Of a DNA stretch of 64,000 nucleotides, positions 37,001 to 47,830 are shown in pieces (positions within the stretch are counted from its first letter, which is position 1; every line of letters begins with the position of its first letter). The stretch covers positions 776,272 through 840,271 of the forward strand of contig NC_036446.1 in NCBI RefSeq assembly GCF_002775205.1. Reading direction: 5' to 3'. The translations under genes and the position numbers were made by a program. The notes under the pieces were generated by a model. The model ran no database searches, was not told the origin of the DNA, and saw only the letters and a list, made by a program, of their open reading frames with translations. The stretch is from Xiphophorus maculatus (Eukaryota > Chordata > Actinopteri > Cyprinodontiformes > Poeciliidae).

Positions 37001-37565
37001 GGTCCACAGTGCTTCACTGTCTCTTCTTGTCCTCAGGTCTTCCAGGTGTGGACGCTCACAGACCCAGGCTGTCGTTCTCTGCAGGTCTAACCGCCCTGAA
37101 GGAAACGCCAGGAACCGTCGTCTTTAACAAGATCTTCGTCAACGAGGGCAACTTCTACAACCCGGTGACAGGTGAGCGGGTTCTGGTGGTTCTGGTCCAG
37201 CCGGCCGCTGTGAGCTCTGACAGATAAAGCCGTCCTCCTCAGGTGTTTTCACCGCCCCGGTGGACGGACACTACTACTTCAGCGCCGTCCTGACGGGACA
37301 CAAGAACGAGAAGATCGAAGCGGTTCTGGCCAAGTCCAACTACAGCGTGGCCCGGGTGGACTCAGGGGGGTACCAGCCCGAAGACCTGGAGGCCAAGCCG
37401 GTGGCCGAGTCAAAGGTCAGCAGCGGCTCGCTGGCCGTGTTCAGCCTGGTGCTGCCGCTGCAGCGCGGCGACACGGTGTGCGTGGACCTGGTGAGGGGGA
37501 GGCTGCCCCACTCCGTGGAGCCGCTCACCGTCTTCAACGGCATGCTGCTGTATGAAAACTTATGA
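22067..37565 (+). CDS. emilin1: EMILIN-1, elastin microfibril interface protein
   Basis: Secreted matrix glycoprotein of elastic fibres and vessel walls; family roles include proTGF-beta control and integrin binding by the C1q domain. Exons: 22067-22200, 24401-24526, 24606-24787, 29114-29325, 30115-30288, 30363-31307, 32323-32686, 33600-33815, 33884-34132, 35083-35262, 35825-35932, 36830-36847, 37037-37171, 37243-37565; 1121 aa (human 1016). Signal peptide 1-19; EMI domain about 45-118 ([18 protein letters not shown] ... [14 protein letters not shown]); coiled coils 148-927; Gly-X-Y segment 928-970; C1q domain about 978-1121 with [18 protein letters not shown] and the loop [16 protein letters not shown] that in human carries the integrin-binding glutamate. 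Gly-rich inserts lie in exon 6. Exon 12 is only 18 bases. The exon 4 donor (AAG/GTGCAC) is weak; AGG/GTCCCT at 29340 is a possible alternative. C1q plus nearby gpn1 favours emilin1 over emilin2 or multimerins. Confidence 0.95.
23340..23600. repeat. 16-bp minisatellite GTTAGTGGGACGGTGC
   Basis: About fifteen diverged copies of a GTTAGTGGGACGGTG(C/T) unit in emilin1 intron 1, with CTTTAGTGG and GGGGAC variants. Confidence 0.85.
25556..25626 (-). tRNA. tRNA-Asp-like gene or pseudogene with a 1-base loop deletion
   Basis: Minus strand reads TCCTCGTTAGTATAGTGGTG at the 5' end and closes with GGGTTCGATACCCCGACGGG plus GAG, matching tRNA-Asp(GUC) arms. The length is 71 rather than 72 because the anticodon loop is CTGTAC instead of CTGTCAC, so one base next to the GUC anticodon is missing. 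Box A and box B look intact, so transcription is possible, but a normal aspartate tRNA is unlikely. It lies antisense in emilin1 intron 3. Confidence 0.7.
25666..25714. repeat. Perfect 21-bp inverted repeat with internal symmetry
   Basis: The 21-base arm at 25666-25686 (CTTTCGGTGTGTTACCGAAA + G) and its exact reverse complement at 25694-25714 flank CAAACAG. Each arm is itself a hairpin (CTTTCGGT ... ACCGAAAG), so a cruciform is possible. It sits between the tRNA-like sequence and the long-inverted-repeat element. Confidence 0.9.
26520..26605. mobile_element. Miniature Tc1-like element (paired termini only)
   Basis: CAAAAAAATAAAGGGAACAC and its inverse GTGTTCCCTTTATTTTTTGAGC flank only a few dozen bases. 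These are the ends of a common fish Tc1-like transposon, with the body deleted. Confidence 0.7.
27205..27415 (-). pseudogene. LINE reverse-transcriptase fragment
   Basis: Minus-strand frames read [20 protein letters not shown] then [11 protein letters not shown], and after a break [18 protein letters not shown]. The order and content fit the C-terminal part of a LINE reverse transcriptase (FKYLG ... DSKL ... LRRL). It has stops and shifts and is dead. Confidence 0.45.
28480..28960. repeat. Dispersed TAAATATTTAGCT family, copy 2
   Basis: Same family as 5690-6350, in the opposite orientation, in emilin1 intron 3. Confidence 0.45.
29700..29850. mobile_element. hAT-like GCTAA-rich element, 5' part
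   Basis: GGGGTGGGCACCGCTAATTA followed by many GCTAATGC words matches the left end of the element at 38013-38487. Only the left part is recognisable. It is in emilin1 intron 4. Confidence 0.5.
31455..31625. mobile_element. MITE with GTGCACCGA terminal inverted repeats
   Basis: GGTGCACCGATTTATCGGCC at the left and ATCGGCC...CAGTCGGTGCACTCC at the right form an inverted pair around about 170 bases. Such short elements with GTGCACCGA ends are typical hAT derivatives in fish. It is in emilin1 intron 6. Confidence 0.65.
36080..36590. mobile_element. Old hAT-like GCTAA-rich element
   Basis: Shares CATAAACATTAG, AGAAGCTAATGCTAA and the right-hand TTTACAAAAAAACAC ... AAAGTTAGCAAAAA pattern with 38013-38487, at lower similarity. 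It is in emilin1 intron 11. Confidence 0.4.
36868..37011. repeat. 30-bp tandem repeat in emilin1 intron 12
   Basis: ATTGGCCGCAGCCGGTCCAC followed by ACTGCCTCTG, four full copies and a fifth partial one. The copies are identical, so the array is recent. It fills most of the intron between the 18-base exon and the exon at 37037. Confidence 0.95.
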
Positions 37566-38012
37566 GCCTGGTGAGTCAGAGACCAGCCAGAGCCGCCCGA
37601 TCCGACCTGCGCAGCCCGCTGAGGAGGCTGAAATATTTCCCATGATCCTCCCTGCTCGACTCAGCAGGAGGGACTTTAAATCTGCCTGTGTTCTGTCCAA
37701 TCAGCACAGACCTTACCTGGTCACATGACCCAAACTCCTCTGGAACCAGAACATTATAGTAATGTTCTGCATTAATATCCAGATGTTTGTCCAGAAGGTG
37801 GCGCCGCAGAGCCGGACCTGGACTGCGGATCTGATTTATGTCTGATAAAATGTTTGGATGTTTTATGGAATATTGTTGATGCACTGCTGCGTTCAATCAG
37901 TTCACCTCCTCCGACCTCTAACCCACGCCGTTACCATGACAACGATTTAGGCCACACCCCTACAATGCCACACAGCAACACCCAGCTTATTAACGCTGAT
38001 AAAAGCAAACCT

Positions 38013-38487
38013 TAGTGGTGGGCACCGCTAGCTAAAAGGTTAGCAGCGCTAACTCTAAAGAACTAACCATAAACATTAGTTTCGCTAACGCTAACACGCT
38101 ACACCAATTTGATAATTTGTTGGAAGCTAATGCTAAGCACTAATTTCAACCCTGACCACACCCATCATGTGTCAATGACACTTCCTTCTTGCTCAATAAA
38201 GTTTCTTTAAAATAAAAAGAAAATGTGAGGAGAGGAAACTGAGCTGCAGCCTTCAAAATAAGAGCACAAGTATAAGTGTCTAATTACCAGAAAAATTCAG
38301 AAGAGCCAACAACCAAAACTTCAACTCAAATGTAAAACTTTATTCAGGTAAATCAGGCCTGTAGAATTTATATGAAAAAAATTATTTGGAGGAAGTAAGC
38401 ACTTTCAAAGTTAGCAAAAAAGCGAAAGCACTATACAACAAATTAGTGCATTAGCAGGTTAGCATAAGTGTGCCCACTGCTGATGAT
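38013..38487. mobile_element. hAT-like GCTAA-rich MITE
   Basis: Begins GTGGTGGGCACCGCTAGC and ends GTGTGCCCACTGCTG, an inverted pair, with GCTAACGCTAAC words at both sides. It is about 475 bp with no coding frame. Confidence 0.6.
38195..38200 (+). terminator. emilin1: Candidate emilin1 poly(A) signal inside a MITE
   Basis: First AATAAA on the + strand after the emilin1 stop (630 bases downstream), followed by a T-rich stretch. It lies within the GCTAA-rich element. Use of this site is inferred. Confidence 0.35.
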
Positions 38488-39559
38488 CATAAATATAAGA
38501 AAAAACAAAACAATTTCAGGTCTATGGTTGCTGCTCACTGACCTTCATCAAACCAGAGGTTTGGGTCCGTGTGTTTCGTTAAAAATGGCCGCTAGGTTCT
38601 GCTGTGTGAGGACGGGATATCTGATACAAAATCACAGTCTTGTTTTGCTTTTATGACACATTAAGGAATTCACTGAATAAAATAACAATACTCTGTGAGC
38701 GCCCCCAAGAGGTCAAGTGAATATTAGCCAAATTAATCATAAACCAGGGCCTGCTACCAGTTTCACTTTTACTTTAAAGCATCCAGCATGCTGAGGTGAG
38801 TGAAGCATAATTTTAACTAAAGTTATCACTGGCTTATTGCTGCAGTGTTTGCATAACAGCTTTACTGCACATGTGCAGTAAACATGGTGTGTGTCAGGTT
38901 AGCATGAGCAGCAGCTAAGGGAAACGTCAGTCTTCTGACTCCGTCCACAACGGCAACATCAACTTCATGGACTGTGGAGAACTTCGATTGTCCTGTAGGA
39001 GGTTTGACATGTCCAATAACACTCCAGACTCATTTCCCTTTTAGATAATAACACTAACGCTCTATATCAACACAGAGTTTAGCAGAAGCTAATGCTAAAC
39101 TGCTAAATTCAGCCATGTTGATACCATGTGGCAATGATAATGCTAAACCTTAACTAAAGTGCTAAGCAAATTAGCGTAGTAGCAGAGTTCAGAAATGTTC
39201 TGGAGATGTTATGAAGACAAATGAAGCGCTTATGATCCTGGTCCGGACTGGACCGGACCGGACCAGGTAGACAAAGCAACCATGATGAAGACCACAGGAA
39301 GTCTTCATCACCGGCAAATAATTAAGAAACTGCTCAAAGTGTCTCTGTATACGATGTTTACCCCTCCCAGGTTTCTTCTGGTTAGCAGAAGATGAGTAAA
39401 TGCAGAGAGAAGTTTTCTTCTCCAGGACGTCGCTATGTGGAAAAGTAATCACACCCCTAGATAAATCCTGAATCCGACGTGATTAACCATCAATCAATCA
39501 TATTTTGACTGGTTCCTGCTGGAAAACCCTGTGTCTGAATTAAATCAATTCAACACCCC

Positions 39560-39760
39560 TGTGCTGTGGTGGCGCAGGGGGTTAGCGCGCCCCACGTTTG
39601 GAGGCCCTAGACCCGCGGACGTTGCGGGTTCGACTCCCGGTCCCGACGACCTTTGCCGCATGTCCTCCTTCAAAAAATGGCTGCCTGCAGGCGCAGCTCC
39701 TGTCGTGTGTGAAATAATTTCCCTGCTGGGATGAATAAAGTAAAAATTATTATTATTAAA
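39560..39760 (+). mobile_element. tRNA-derived SINE
   Basis: Head GTGCTGTGGTGGCGCAGGGG with GGGTTCGACTCCCGGTCCCG, and a tail ending GGATGAATAAAGTAAAAATT before an ATT repeat. Same family as 18493-18666 but with a fuller 3' end. Confidence 0.75.
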
Positions 39761-42435
39761 GCAGATGGGGTCAAAGTTCACCCTCAGTAGTGCTGCAGCA
39801 GCAGGAGGAACAACCAGGCATCAGGTTGAGGGGTGAATATTTTCTCACAGTAACTGTAAAATCACTGCAGCTTCTGTTTAGGTTTTAAATGTCATTTTTA
39901 ATCTAAATCTTTAAATAATTAGATAAATACGGGAGAACGAAGCCGGAGCATAATAAAAACCAGAAATACGTTATCAGTCCAGTCAGATCAGGTCATTTCA
40001 CATCCAGGACAGTTCAGTTTATTATTCCAGCTGATGGTTTTTCTACCTGAGGAAATCAAGCATGTGGCGACAGTGGAGAGGAAAACATGAGGAAACGTTC
40101 CAGTATAACTTCCTATAATGAATATAAAGTCTTATATTTGAATAACTTGTGAACTTATAGTTTACTCAACACAGCATAGTTTTAACTATTATTAAGTATT
40201 AAATGGCTTTCCATAAAGTACCAAAACATTGACCTGCTGCCTGACGTAGAGCTGCAGCGACTAGATGAGCAGCTTTCTGCTGGTGGGACAGACGTGAAGC
40301 ATTTAAGAGACGTTTAAGCTGTGACCGGATGATGAAGACATATCATCATCATCATCATCATCACGAACTGTTGATGCTTCCTGAACATGAAGGACAGTTT
40401 TTCACGACTCGGCTGGAAGTGATGTTTGCTTTCTGGAGAAATGTTGTGAAAATGTTTGACCTTCATATTTAAAAACTTCTTGATGTAGAACTGGACCTGA
40501 AGCAACACCAGTTTCTTCACTCAGGATTGTACAGTTGAACATGTTCTGTGTTCATTTCTGACTTCTGTAGCAACAAATCTCTAATGCTAAAATGTTTCTG
40601 ACAAATGTTGTTAAAAGCCTCATTAAATATATGATTAACTGTTTTTGGTTTTATGTTTTTAAAAGAAGTTGATCATTTTTTCTCATATTTCAGACATGGA
40701 GCCCAAACAGAGACAGATGGTGAAGAGGCACAGGTTATAAAACTAATGAGGATGTATAAAAATCAAATAAATTTCAGGGTCTGAAATTAATTAATCACAT
40801 TTTAAACTTAAAAAAAGCAACATTTTTAATTAAAACAGCATTTATTATTAAATAAATAGACACAAGAGCTCAATAATAAAGATATTTAGTTTATGATCTG
40901 TTAAATTTATCTTTCCAGAGTTTCAGGAGGTTCTGAGCTTTCATATGGAGTTTCTTTAGACATGTGGACGCTAATATTAGCATTAGCAACATTTTAGCAT
41001 TGAGATGCTAATTTAGGCTAGCATAGCTTCCAATAGGCTAGCTCCTTTTAGCACAACTTGAACACAATAACAGTGTTTTCCAGCATCTGATCAGATTGCT
41101 TAGAAGCAGAAATAAACCGAGAAAAGTTGCTTCGTTGCTTCTGTTAGCGGATGCAGCTGCGCATCACATTTACGGCTGGACTAGAAACATAAAGACGGAA
41201 TACAAAGGTTCCACCTTGGGACTGTAAAGAAAAATTGCATGAAAATTTTGAACCTATTCAAAATAAAAAAACGTTTTGTTCTCCATCATTGTTGTTAGTG
41301 GATGCCAGTCATGCATCAGATTTACAGGCGTACCAGAAACCAGCAAATACAAAAGTTCCCACCGGAACCTTTATATGTAAAGACAACTAAACATGTTTAA
41401 TAGAGTTTTATTCAGGGATGTTTGTCATCAGTCCCTCAGCTCAGCTCCAGGTGTGTTGGAAAACGGATGCTGGATGTTTCAGTGTTTGCTGCTGCAGTCG
41501 ATCTTGCTGCAGCATTAGCTGCATTCATTATTATTATTACTAATAATAACTAATAATCATCTCTGCACCGACAGAACAGTCCAGTTTCCTCAGACACAAA
41601 CAGAAATTCACTTTATTTAATAACAGTATTTTAGTCTAATTGATAGGACACAGACTAATGCAGCTAATGCTGCACACTGTCAGTCAGCTGGCTGAAAGAA
41701 AGATGCTGCACTTCTTCCTCACAAACAAACAAAATTATGTTTGGTGATTAATCAGTCAAATGTAATATTCTAGAGGATAAATGTTATAAATTAGTCTCTA
41801 TTTCAGCTCATGCTAATGTATCAGAAATGATGCAGATATTTTACTAATTTTATAGATATCATTAACATAATGTTAATTATTGTTTTGCAGCAGGAATTGT
41901 TCAATTAGATTAAATTATATCATTTTACTGATCAAACCAGGAGAATCTCATATTAGTGAAACACTGAAAATATATTTAGTAAGTTTAATAATTAGTCCAG
42001 AAGACAGAATCTGATGTTTGGAGTTTTCACAGATTAATGGATTTATTAGATGATTTTCTTTCCTGCAGCTGATGAAGATGTGAACATTTCATGTTTCTTG
42101 ATCCATCAGAGAAACTCTGAACTCAGCACTATTTATTCCTTCTTTTCTCTTTAGTGAAAATGAAACAAGTTTTGGATTAAAATGTTTTTTTGCTTTAAAT
42201 ATCAAGTTTCAGTTGCTTTGCCTCAGTTTTGATTCATGTTTTTGTGACAGAAATGGAAAATTCCTGGACTATTTCTTTTATTTATTGTGAAGCAGAAAGG
42301 TTGTAAAGTGTTCAGAAACAACAAACACATTTTTTATCTTTGTAGTTTTCAGTTAGAGCTCTGTTAAATATGCGCAGCTTCAAGGTCTGACTGATTGAAC
42401 ACGAAGCCTCTGGGTTTCAGTCGCTGTTTTCTCTC

Positions 42436-44772
42436 CTAACAGCAAACGAGGCAGCAGGTCAAAGTGACGACGGCGAAACTCCAGCTGCAGCCTGAAAACA
42501 CTTTAGAATCAGAGTTCCTGCCTGTCATTGATCCTCATCTGAAGGTGAATATTGATGCAGTAAACTGATGATATTAATAAAACGTTGTTCAGTTTGCTCA
42601 GCATGAACATACCTGGCCGGTTCCCTCCACCTGCTGGTGCCGACGTAATGGACTCTACAGGAAAAACAATTCATCAATGAGCCTTCAGATTAAAAAGGAA
42701 AATGGCTCAAATAAACGTTAACACATGTTTTAATTTCCTGCAGGAGAGAGCTGCGCTACAGTGACAACATGCCATCTTTTCCTTCTCTAATATTACAGTG
42801 CCTCCAGGATTTCATTAATGTAATTTTTTGGTAATTTAAATCATCATCAATTGTGGCGCAACATTAAAAATATTTGCAGGAAACGTTGATATTTCCTCCT
42901 ATGTTAGACGCAAATGTGACTTTTTGTTACTCGCCTCATCGATCACAGACATCAAGTCAGGCTGAGGCAGCAGACTAGTAGAAGAAGAAATACTGCCACC
43001 TGTAGGTGGGAGTTGGCATCACTTAACCCAGACGCCTTTCAACGCAAGTATGGATTAGCACAAAAAATGAATCTGTTGATTTGGTGTGAAACCTCTGTAG
43101 GGGCTAGGTCTATTGTCTTAGACACATTTCTAACTTCCTGCCAGAGCCAGCTGTTCTGCATGCTAACATGAAGGCTACTTGCTAACATGGCGGCAGCTAC
43201 ATGCTAACAAGGTGGATGGAGGCTACATGCTAACATGGTGGCTACATGGCTACATCCTAACATGGTGTCAGCTATATACTAACACAGCAGAAGGAGGCTA
43301 CATGCTATCTTAACCGGCTATGCTATCTTGGAGGCTACATGCTAACATGGTGGATGGAGGCTACATGCTAGCATGGCGGCTGGTGGCTACATGCTAACAT
43401 GGTGGCAGCTACATGCTAACATGGCTGATGACGACTACCTTCCATCCAGGCCACATGGATGCTGAAGTCCTGCGATTCGTGGGGTTTCGCCACAGAGCAG
43501 ACATGGGTCCCTAGGTCCCGGTTCTGGGCCCGCTGGACGGACAGCTGGATGCTGCCGGGTCGGTACCGCATGGCGTAGCCGGCGCTGCAGTTCTGGTACT
43601 TCCTGTGCTTGATGTAGTGGCACAGCAGCTTCCTGCGGGGGCTCGTCCAGCGCACTGTCAGCCGCTCCAGGTTCTGCCCATCCTCAAAGCCGTACGGGCA
43701 AGGCAGTGAGAGCCGCTGACCGGGCCGGCAGAACAGCTGGACCGCACCGCCTGGAGGACCAGAACCAGAACCCATCAGTAACAGCTTTAGACAAAATCTG
43801 AATTCACAGTAAACATGTTTAAAATCTTTTATAATTTGGGATAAATGTGTGAAGCGTGAATAAAATACAGAATAAAAGGGACTGCAGCTCTCTGGAGCCC
43901 CCTGGTGGCTTTGAGCAAACCTGCAGCCTTCGACGAGGTTCTGGTTCCGTTCTGGGATTTAAAGTTCACTTAAACTGGGTCAAGTGGGATTTGAAGCAAT
44001 CCCACAGCATGATGCCGCCACCACTGTGCTGAACAGTGGCTTCCAGCAGGGGTGTCCAAAGCGCGGTTCGGGGGCCATTTGCAGCCCCAAAGAAGCAAAT
44101 CTGGCCTGGAAGCCTGGCCGGTTGATGCAGACATTTAGTCAACATCATTTACAGATAAATTACATATTCTTAAGAAATATTATGTACAAAAATAAATTCC
44201 ATTTCTGAAAGATTTTTCAGAAATGTTGATCTACTTTTCTTAAATGTTACTGAATAAAAACAATCAACCCAGGAAACTTTGGGCTTTTTTAATGTTTTCT
44301 ATCGATTTACACGTCTGTCTCTACAACATCAAACTTTTCATCAAATTTAAATTAATTACTGAACAGTTAAAACTAAAGGTTTTAGACCATTTTAGTGGCT
44401 GCAGTTGTTTTCAGGTGGACAACTTCAGCCTCAAAAAGTTTGTACACCCCGCAGGGCTGTTGGTTTCTAAGCATCTGGACGTTTGTCTCGTCTGAATAGC
44501 AAAACTTTCTCCAGAAACCCAAATGGGCTTCCTGCCGGTTCTGGTGAGACCTGCTCTCCTGTTGGTACGGCTCTGAAACCTTAAAGTATAAATCAGCTCT
44601 TAGAGCTCTGAATGGATCCTCTCTGGAGAGGAGGTCTGGTCTGGTTCTGGTTCTTTTGGACCCCAGAAACCTCCAGGCTGTTTCCTGTCAGGTGGAGGAA
44701 CTCACCTTCTCCAGCCAGGCGGGACAGAACCAGTCCAAGGTACAGCGTCTGCTCCACAGCCGTTGACCACAT
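42436..44772 (-). CDS. Small single V-set immunoglobulin surface protein, unrecognised
   Basis: Four exons join in phase 1 throughout: 44706-44772, 43439-43750, 42613-42654 and 42436-42491, giving 158 aa. Exon 1 encodes MWSTAVEQTLYLGLVLSRLA, a likely signal peptide. Exon 2 is one V-type Ig domain with the B-strand cysteine in RLSLPCPYGF, a tryptophan in LTVRWTSP and the F-strand cysteine in DLGTHVCSV; CHYIKHRKYQNC adds another cysteine pair. Exon 3 is a short Gly/Pro-rich hinge. Exon 4 ends in WSFAVVTLTCCLVCC and then stop. With no cytoplasmic tail, this end suits a GPI-attachment signal or a palmitoylated membrane stub. A minus-strand AATAAA follows at 42281-42286. I do not know the gene. 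Exon 2 is secure from its domain and splice sites; the small exons rest on consensus and phase. Confidence 0.68.
43140..43432. repeat. GCTACATGCTAACATGGTGG minisatellite
   Basis: About a dozen diverged units of roughly 20-25 bases, filling the intron of the Ig gene right up to its V-domain exon donor. Confidence 0.8.
43975..44130 (-). pseudogene. Tc1 transposase fragment joined to a hAT-like remnant
   Basis: Minus strand reads HSGGGIMLWDCFKSHLTQFK, the catalytic-region motif of Tc1 transposases (GGGSIMLWGC), truncated. Directly beside it, from 44050, GGGGTGTCCAAAGCGCGGTT and GGGGGCCATTTGCAGCCCC match a common fish hAT end. It is in intron 1 of the Ig gene. Confidence 0.55.
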
Positions 44773-45123
44773 CTGGGTTTGGTTCTGGTTCTGGTTCTAG
44801 TCGACCTGCTGGGTTAAAGTATTCACACCCCGCCTGGGAACCAGAAGGAGTCCAAACAGAGTTTCTACTTTTGCTTTCCAGAGGTGTCGCTTTCCAAGCC
44901 TCCAGCTGCAACCTGAGTCTACTGAGGAAGAGGAGGGTCAGCCTTCATCCCTGGGTTCTGGCCCAGTTCTGGCCCGGTCCGGAGCTGAGATGAGCCTCAG
45001 TCAGGGGGAGTTCATCCAGCTCTGTGACTCGGCAGGTGACTGAAAATGTTTCAGTTTCTGTTCTGGTTCTGGAGACCTTCTTCACCATCATCGTCATCAT
45101 CAGCTGGATATACTTCCAGACAT

Positions 45124-45614
45124 TTAACCCTCTGATGCATGAATTATGATCCTTTGTGTCAGAATTTTTTTTCCCATTTTTTAAAATTCTTTTCTTAAGG
45201 CATAAAAAAGGTAGGAAAATCTTTTTGTAAAAATAATTTTTTATTTTTTTTATTTTTATGTAATCAATTGTAATTTTCTCCAAATACAAAGTTGTTATTT
45301 GAAAAATACATCAGTAGTATTGTTCCTTTATCTGATGTCACAATATGTTTTTTACTTGCAAGAGTCGTCTACAGTAGAAGGAGGGACCGGGTCGGTTCTC
45401 ATGCTTTTTTGTCTGTCGGCCATATTGTATTTAACAAAAATAATTTCTTGCATTTGCAGCTGATGGCCAGTAGTTGATGGTATATTTTATGATGCATTAG
45501 TGTCCACTTCAGTGGTCTGTGTGCATTTATAACATAAAAATCCACAGGAAGCACAAGAAAATGGCTTTTAGAAAGCTGTCCACTGTAGTAACCACTATGC
45601 ATGAAAGGGTTAAA
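45124..45614. mobile_element. piggyBac-like MITE with TTAA ends
   Basis: Left end TTAACCCTCTGATGCATGAA and right end ATGCATGAAAGGGTTAA form terminal inverted repeats, each bordered by TTAA. About 490 bp without a coding frame. Confidence 0.65.
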
Positions 45615-46174
45615 GGGCCGGTATCATGTGTTTTACATTTTACAGCATATCAACTCTATTACCTTATAAATAGTTCTAAAAGTGCTTTTTATAAATCAAA
45701 ATGACTTCCTGATTTAACTCCTTAACATTGGCCGAGTAGCAGCCCTGCAGACCGGACCCACAGAGCCTTAAAGGGCCGGTACACATTTTTATCATTTTAC
45801 ACCGCAATCAGTAACCATGTGTGTAAGCTCCTGCTCTTCCTGAAGCTCCGCCTCCAGGAAGTCATCCAACATGGCTCCTCTATTAAGCCTTTAATGTTTT
45901 TACCAGCGTTGCTCTGAGCAGCAGCTCCTATAATGAGCTCAGCAGCTGTTTGCTAATTGCTGCTTGCTAGTCTGAAGGAGCGGAGTGGGGGAGGAGCTGC
46001 GCCTCGGAGGCGGGGCTAGATCCACCCAGGCGTTTAGCAGCTGAATGGTTGCCCTGGAGATTAAAATAATTCTCAAACGTAGAGGAATCAAAGCAACACA
46101 TCAGGTTTGTTTCTGATTAAATTTTATAACAAAAGATGAAAAGGTTTATTTTACAGGATACCGGCCCTTTAAAT
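45611..46174. mobile_element. GGCCGGT element, nested copies, one carrying tspan18 sequence
   Basis: A first TTAAAGGGCCGGTATC end at about 45612 is followed by 45731-45768, which matches the tspan18 exon 6 acceptor region. Then a full element runs TTAAAGGGCCGGTACA (45768) to ATACCGGCCCTTTAA (46172). Its body matches 48507-48962 in tspan18 intron 5, for example GCTCCTGCTCTTCCTGAAGC. Confidence 0.7.
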
Positions 46175-46599
46175 CTCCAGGTTTCACTGCATCATGGAAA
46201 ACATGTTGAGGAAATAATCCTTCTGTTCTTTTCTTTCTGTTTTTCTCTCCTTCAGGCCTGTTCTCTGTGTCTGTAATGAAGTTTGAAATGAATTGAATCA
46301 ATCAGTGAAGTTTTATTTACATTAAATGTTTTGTTTACTTCCTGTTTTAGGAAGACAAACTTCCACAGTCTGGAAAATCTGTGACGTTTGATTTCTACAT
46401 TTTATTTTTATTTTCTTACAGTCAAGCTGTGAGTTAGAGACAACTGTTGGTGTGACGAGCCCACCTACTGGGCAGCCAAGGTAACTTCACAGAAACAGAT
46501 AAGTCCTCCTGTCTAACGGAGAAAGTGGCAGCATGGTGCTGTGGGCTCCGTTCTAAAAAAAAAAAAAAGGAATCACCATGGCAACCCGTCACTCATTTT

Positions 46600-46790
46600 C
46601 TTTTTTTTTCTCTGAAGAGCTTTTGCGGCGCTAGTGGCTCGTATTTTTTCCGACAGTAGGCAGACAGGAAGGAGGGTGGAAGACATGCGGTAAAGGTCGT
46701 CGGGACCGGGAGTCGAACCCGCGACAAGGACTAAGGCCTCCAAACGTGGTGCGTGCTAACCCGCTGCGCCACCACAGCACTCATCACTCA
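46600..46790 (-). mobile_element. tRNA-derived SINE, minus strand
   Basis: Reverse complement begins GTGCTGTGGTGGCGCAGCGG and includes GGGTTCGACTCCCGGTCCCG. Same family as the copies at 18493 and 39560. Confidence 0.75.
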
Positions 46791-47209
46791 TTTTCTGAAC
46801 CTCTTTTTGCATATTCTTAGATATTCTTAGCCATTTTCTGTCATTTTTAAAACTAAATTGAAGTTTTATAGTAATTTTGATATTTTTTTAAAGAAACAAA
46901 CAGATTTCATAAAAGCAGAAAGATGAATTTATTGAACATTAATCACTGAAACATTTCAGAAGAAATCATCTGATCACAGATCACTAACTCAAACATGAAT
47001 CACTTGTTCACTCAAAGCAACACGGTCACAAACTGGTAGAAACAAAGAGGCAATCTGCCTCCGGCCACTAGGGGCGCTGCTTCCCGCCCAAGGGATGTGC
47101 AGAAACTGTGAAGCAAAAACTGAAACTATGAGTTTATGACGGATTTCAGTCAAAACTCTGATAAATATGTTTCTGTTCTCTGTTCCTGTGCGATATTAAT
47201 ACATACAGG

Positions 47210-47640
47210 ATGCAGTTTGTAAAGTTACACATCCAAAAACTAACAGCAATAATTTGGGTCATAAGAGAAAAAATTGAAGTTTATTTCTTATTTTTGCCAT
47301 GTTATTCAATTCTTTATGTATGTTTCAGTTTCATGCTAATTATTTAGTTTTGAGCTAAATATTTAGTTCCAAAGGCAAAATTCAGATTGAAGCTAAAAGT
47401 TCAGTTTAGTTTCAGTTTAGCAAATATTTAGCTTGTAAATTAAACATGTTGCTTTCTAAATAAATATAGAAGTTTCAAAATAAATATTTAGTTAAAAAGC
47501 TAAGTGATCAGTTAGAGGCAAGCCTCAAAGTAAATATTAAGTTTTAAACTGCAACCTTTATGAATAAATTAAAATATGGTGAAATTATGACTTTGGAAAA
47601 AGAAACTCACTGTTTTCTCTCATGACAGATTAAAAAACCA
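47210..47640. repeat. Dispersed TAAATATTTAGCT family, copy 3
   Basis: AATATTTAGTT/GAGCTAAATATTTAG words with the flanking AATAATTTGGG phrase shared with the copy at 28480. It lies just 3' of tspan18. Confidence 0.45.
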
Positions 47641-47753
47641 AATTATTGCTTAGTCTTCAAACCTGAACTAAATCAAACTCATTTAGACAACTTTGAGACC
47701 AAAAGCAGAAAAACATTCAGACCAGCTTTGAGGAAGGTCAAAGAGGTCAAAGA

Positions 47754-47826
47754 GGAGGAGGAGGAGGAGGAGGAGGAGGAGGAGGAGGAGGAGGAGGAGG
47801 AGGAGGAGGAGGAGGAGGAGGAGGAA
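47754..47826. repeat. GAG triplet microsatellite in tspan18 3'UTR
   Basis: About 24 uninterrupted GAG triplets (CTC on the transcribed strand). They begin about five bases after the tspan18 stop codon. Confidence 0.95.
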
Positions 47827-47830
47827 GAGT

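Larger units (their letters stand above)
37566..42435. other. Intergenic between emilin1 and the Ig gene
   Basis: Apart from mobile elements listed separately and AT-rich sequence, nothing is seen. The left part is the emilin1 3'UTR. The minus-strand AATAAA at 42281-42286 probably ends the Ig gene mRNA about 150 bases after its stop. Confidence 0.45.
44773..47830. other. Intergenic, mobile-element rich
   Basis: Between the Ig gene and tspan18. Held by two TTAA-flanked elements, a SINE and the third copy of the TAAATATTTAG family. No exon chain was seen. Confidence 0.45.
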
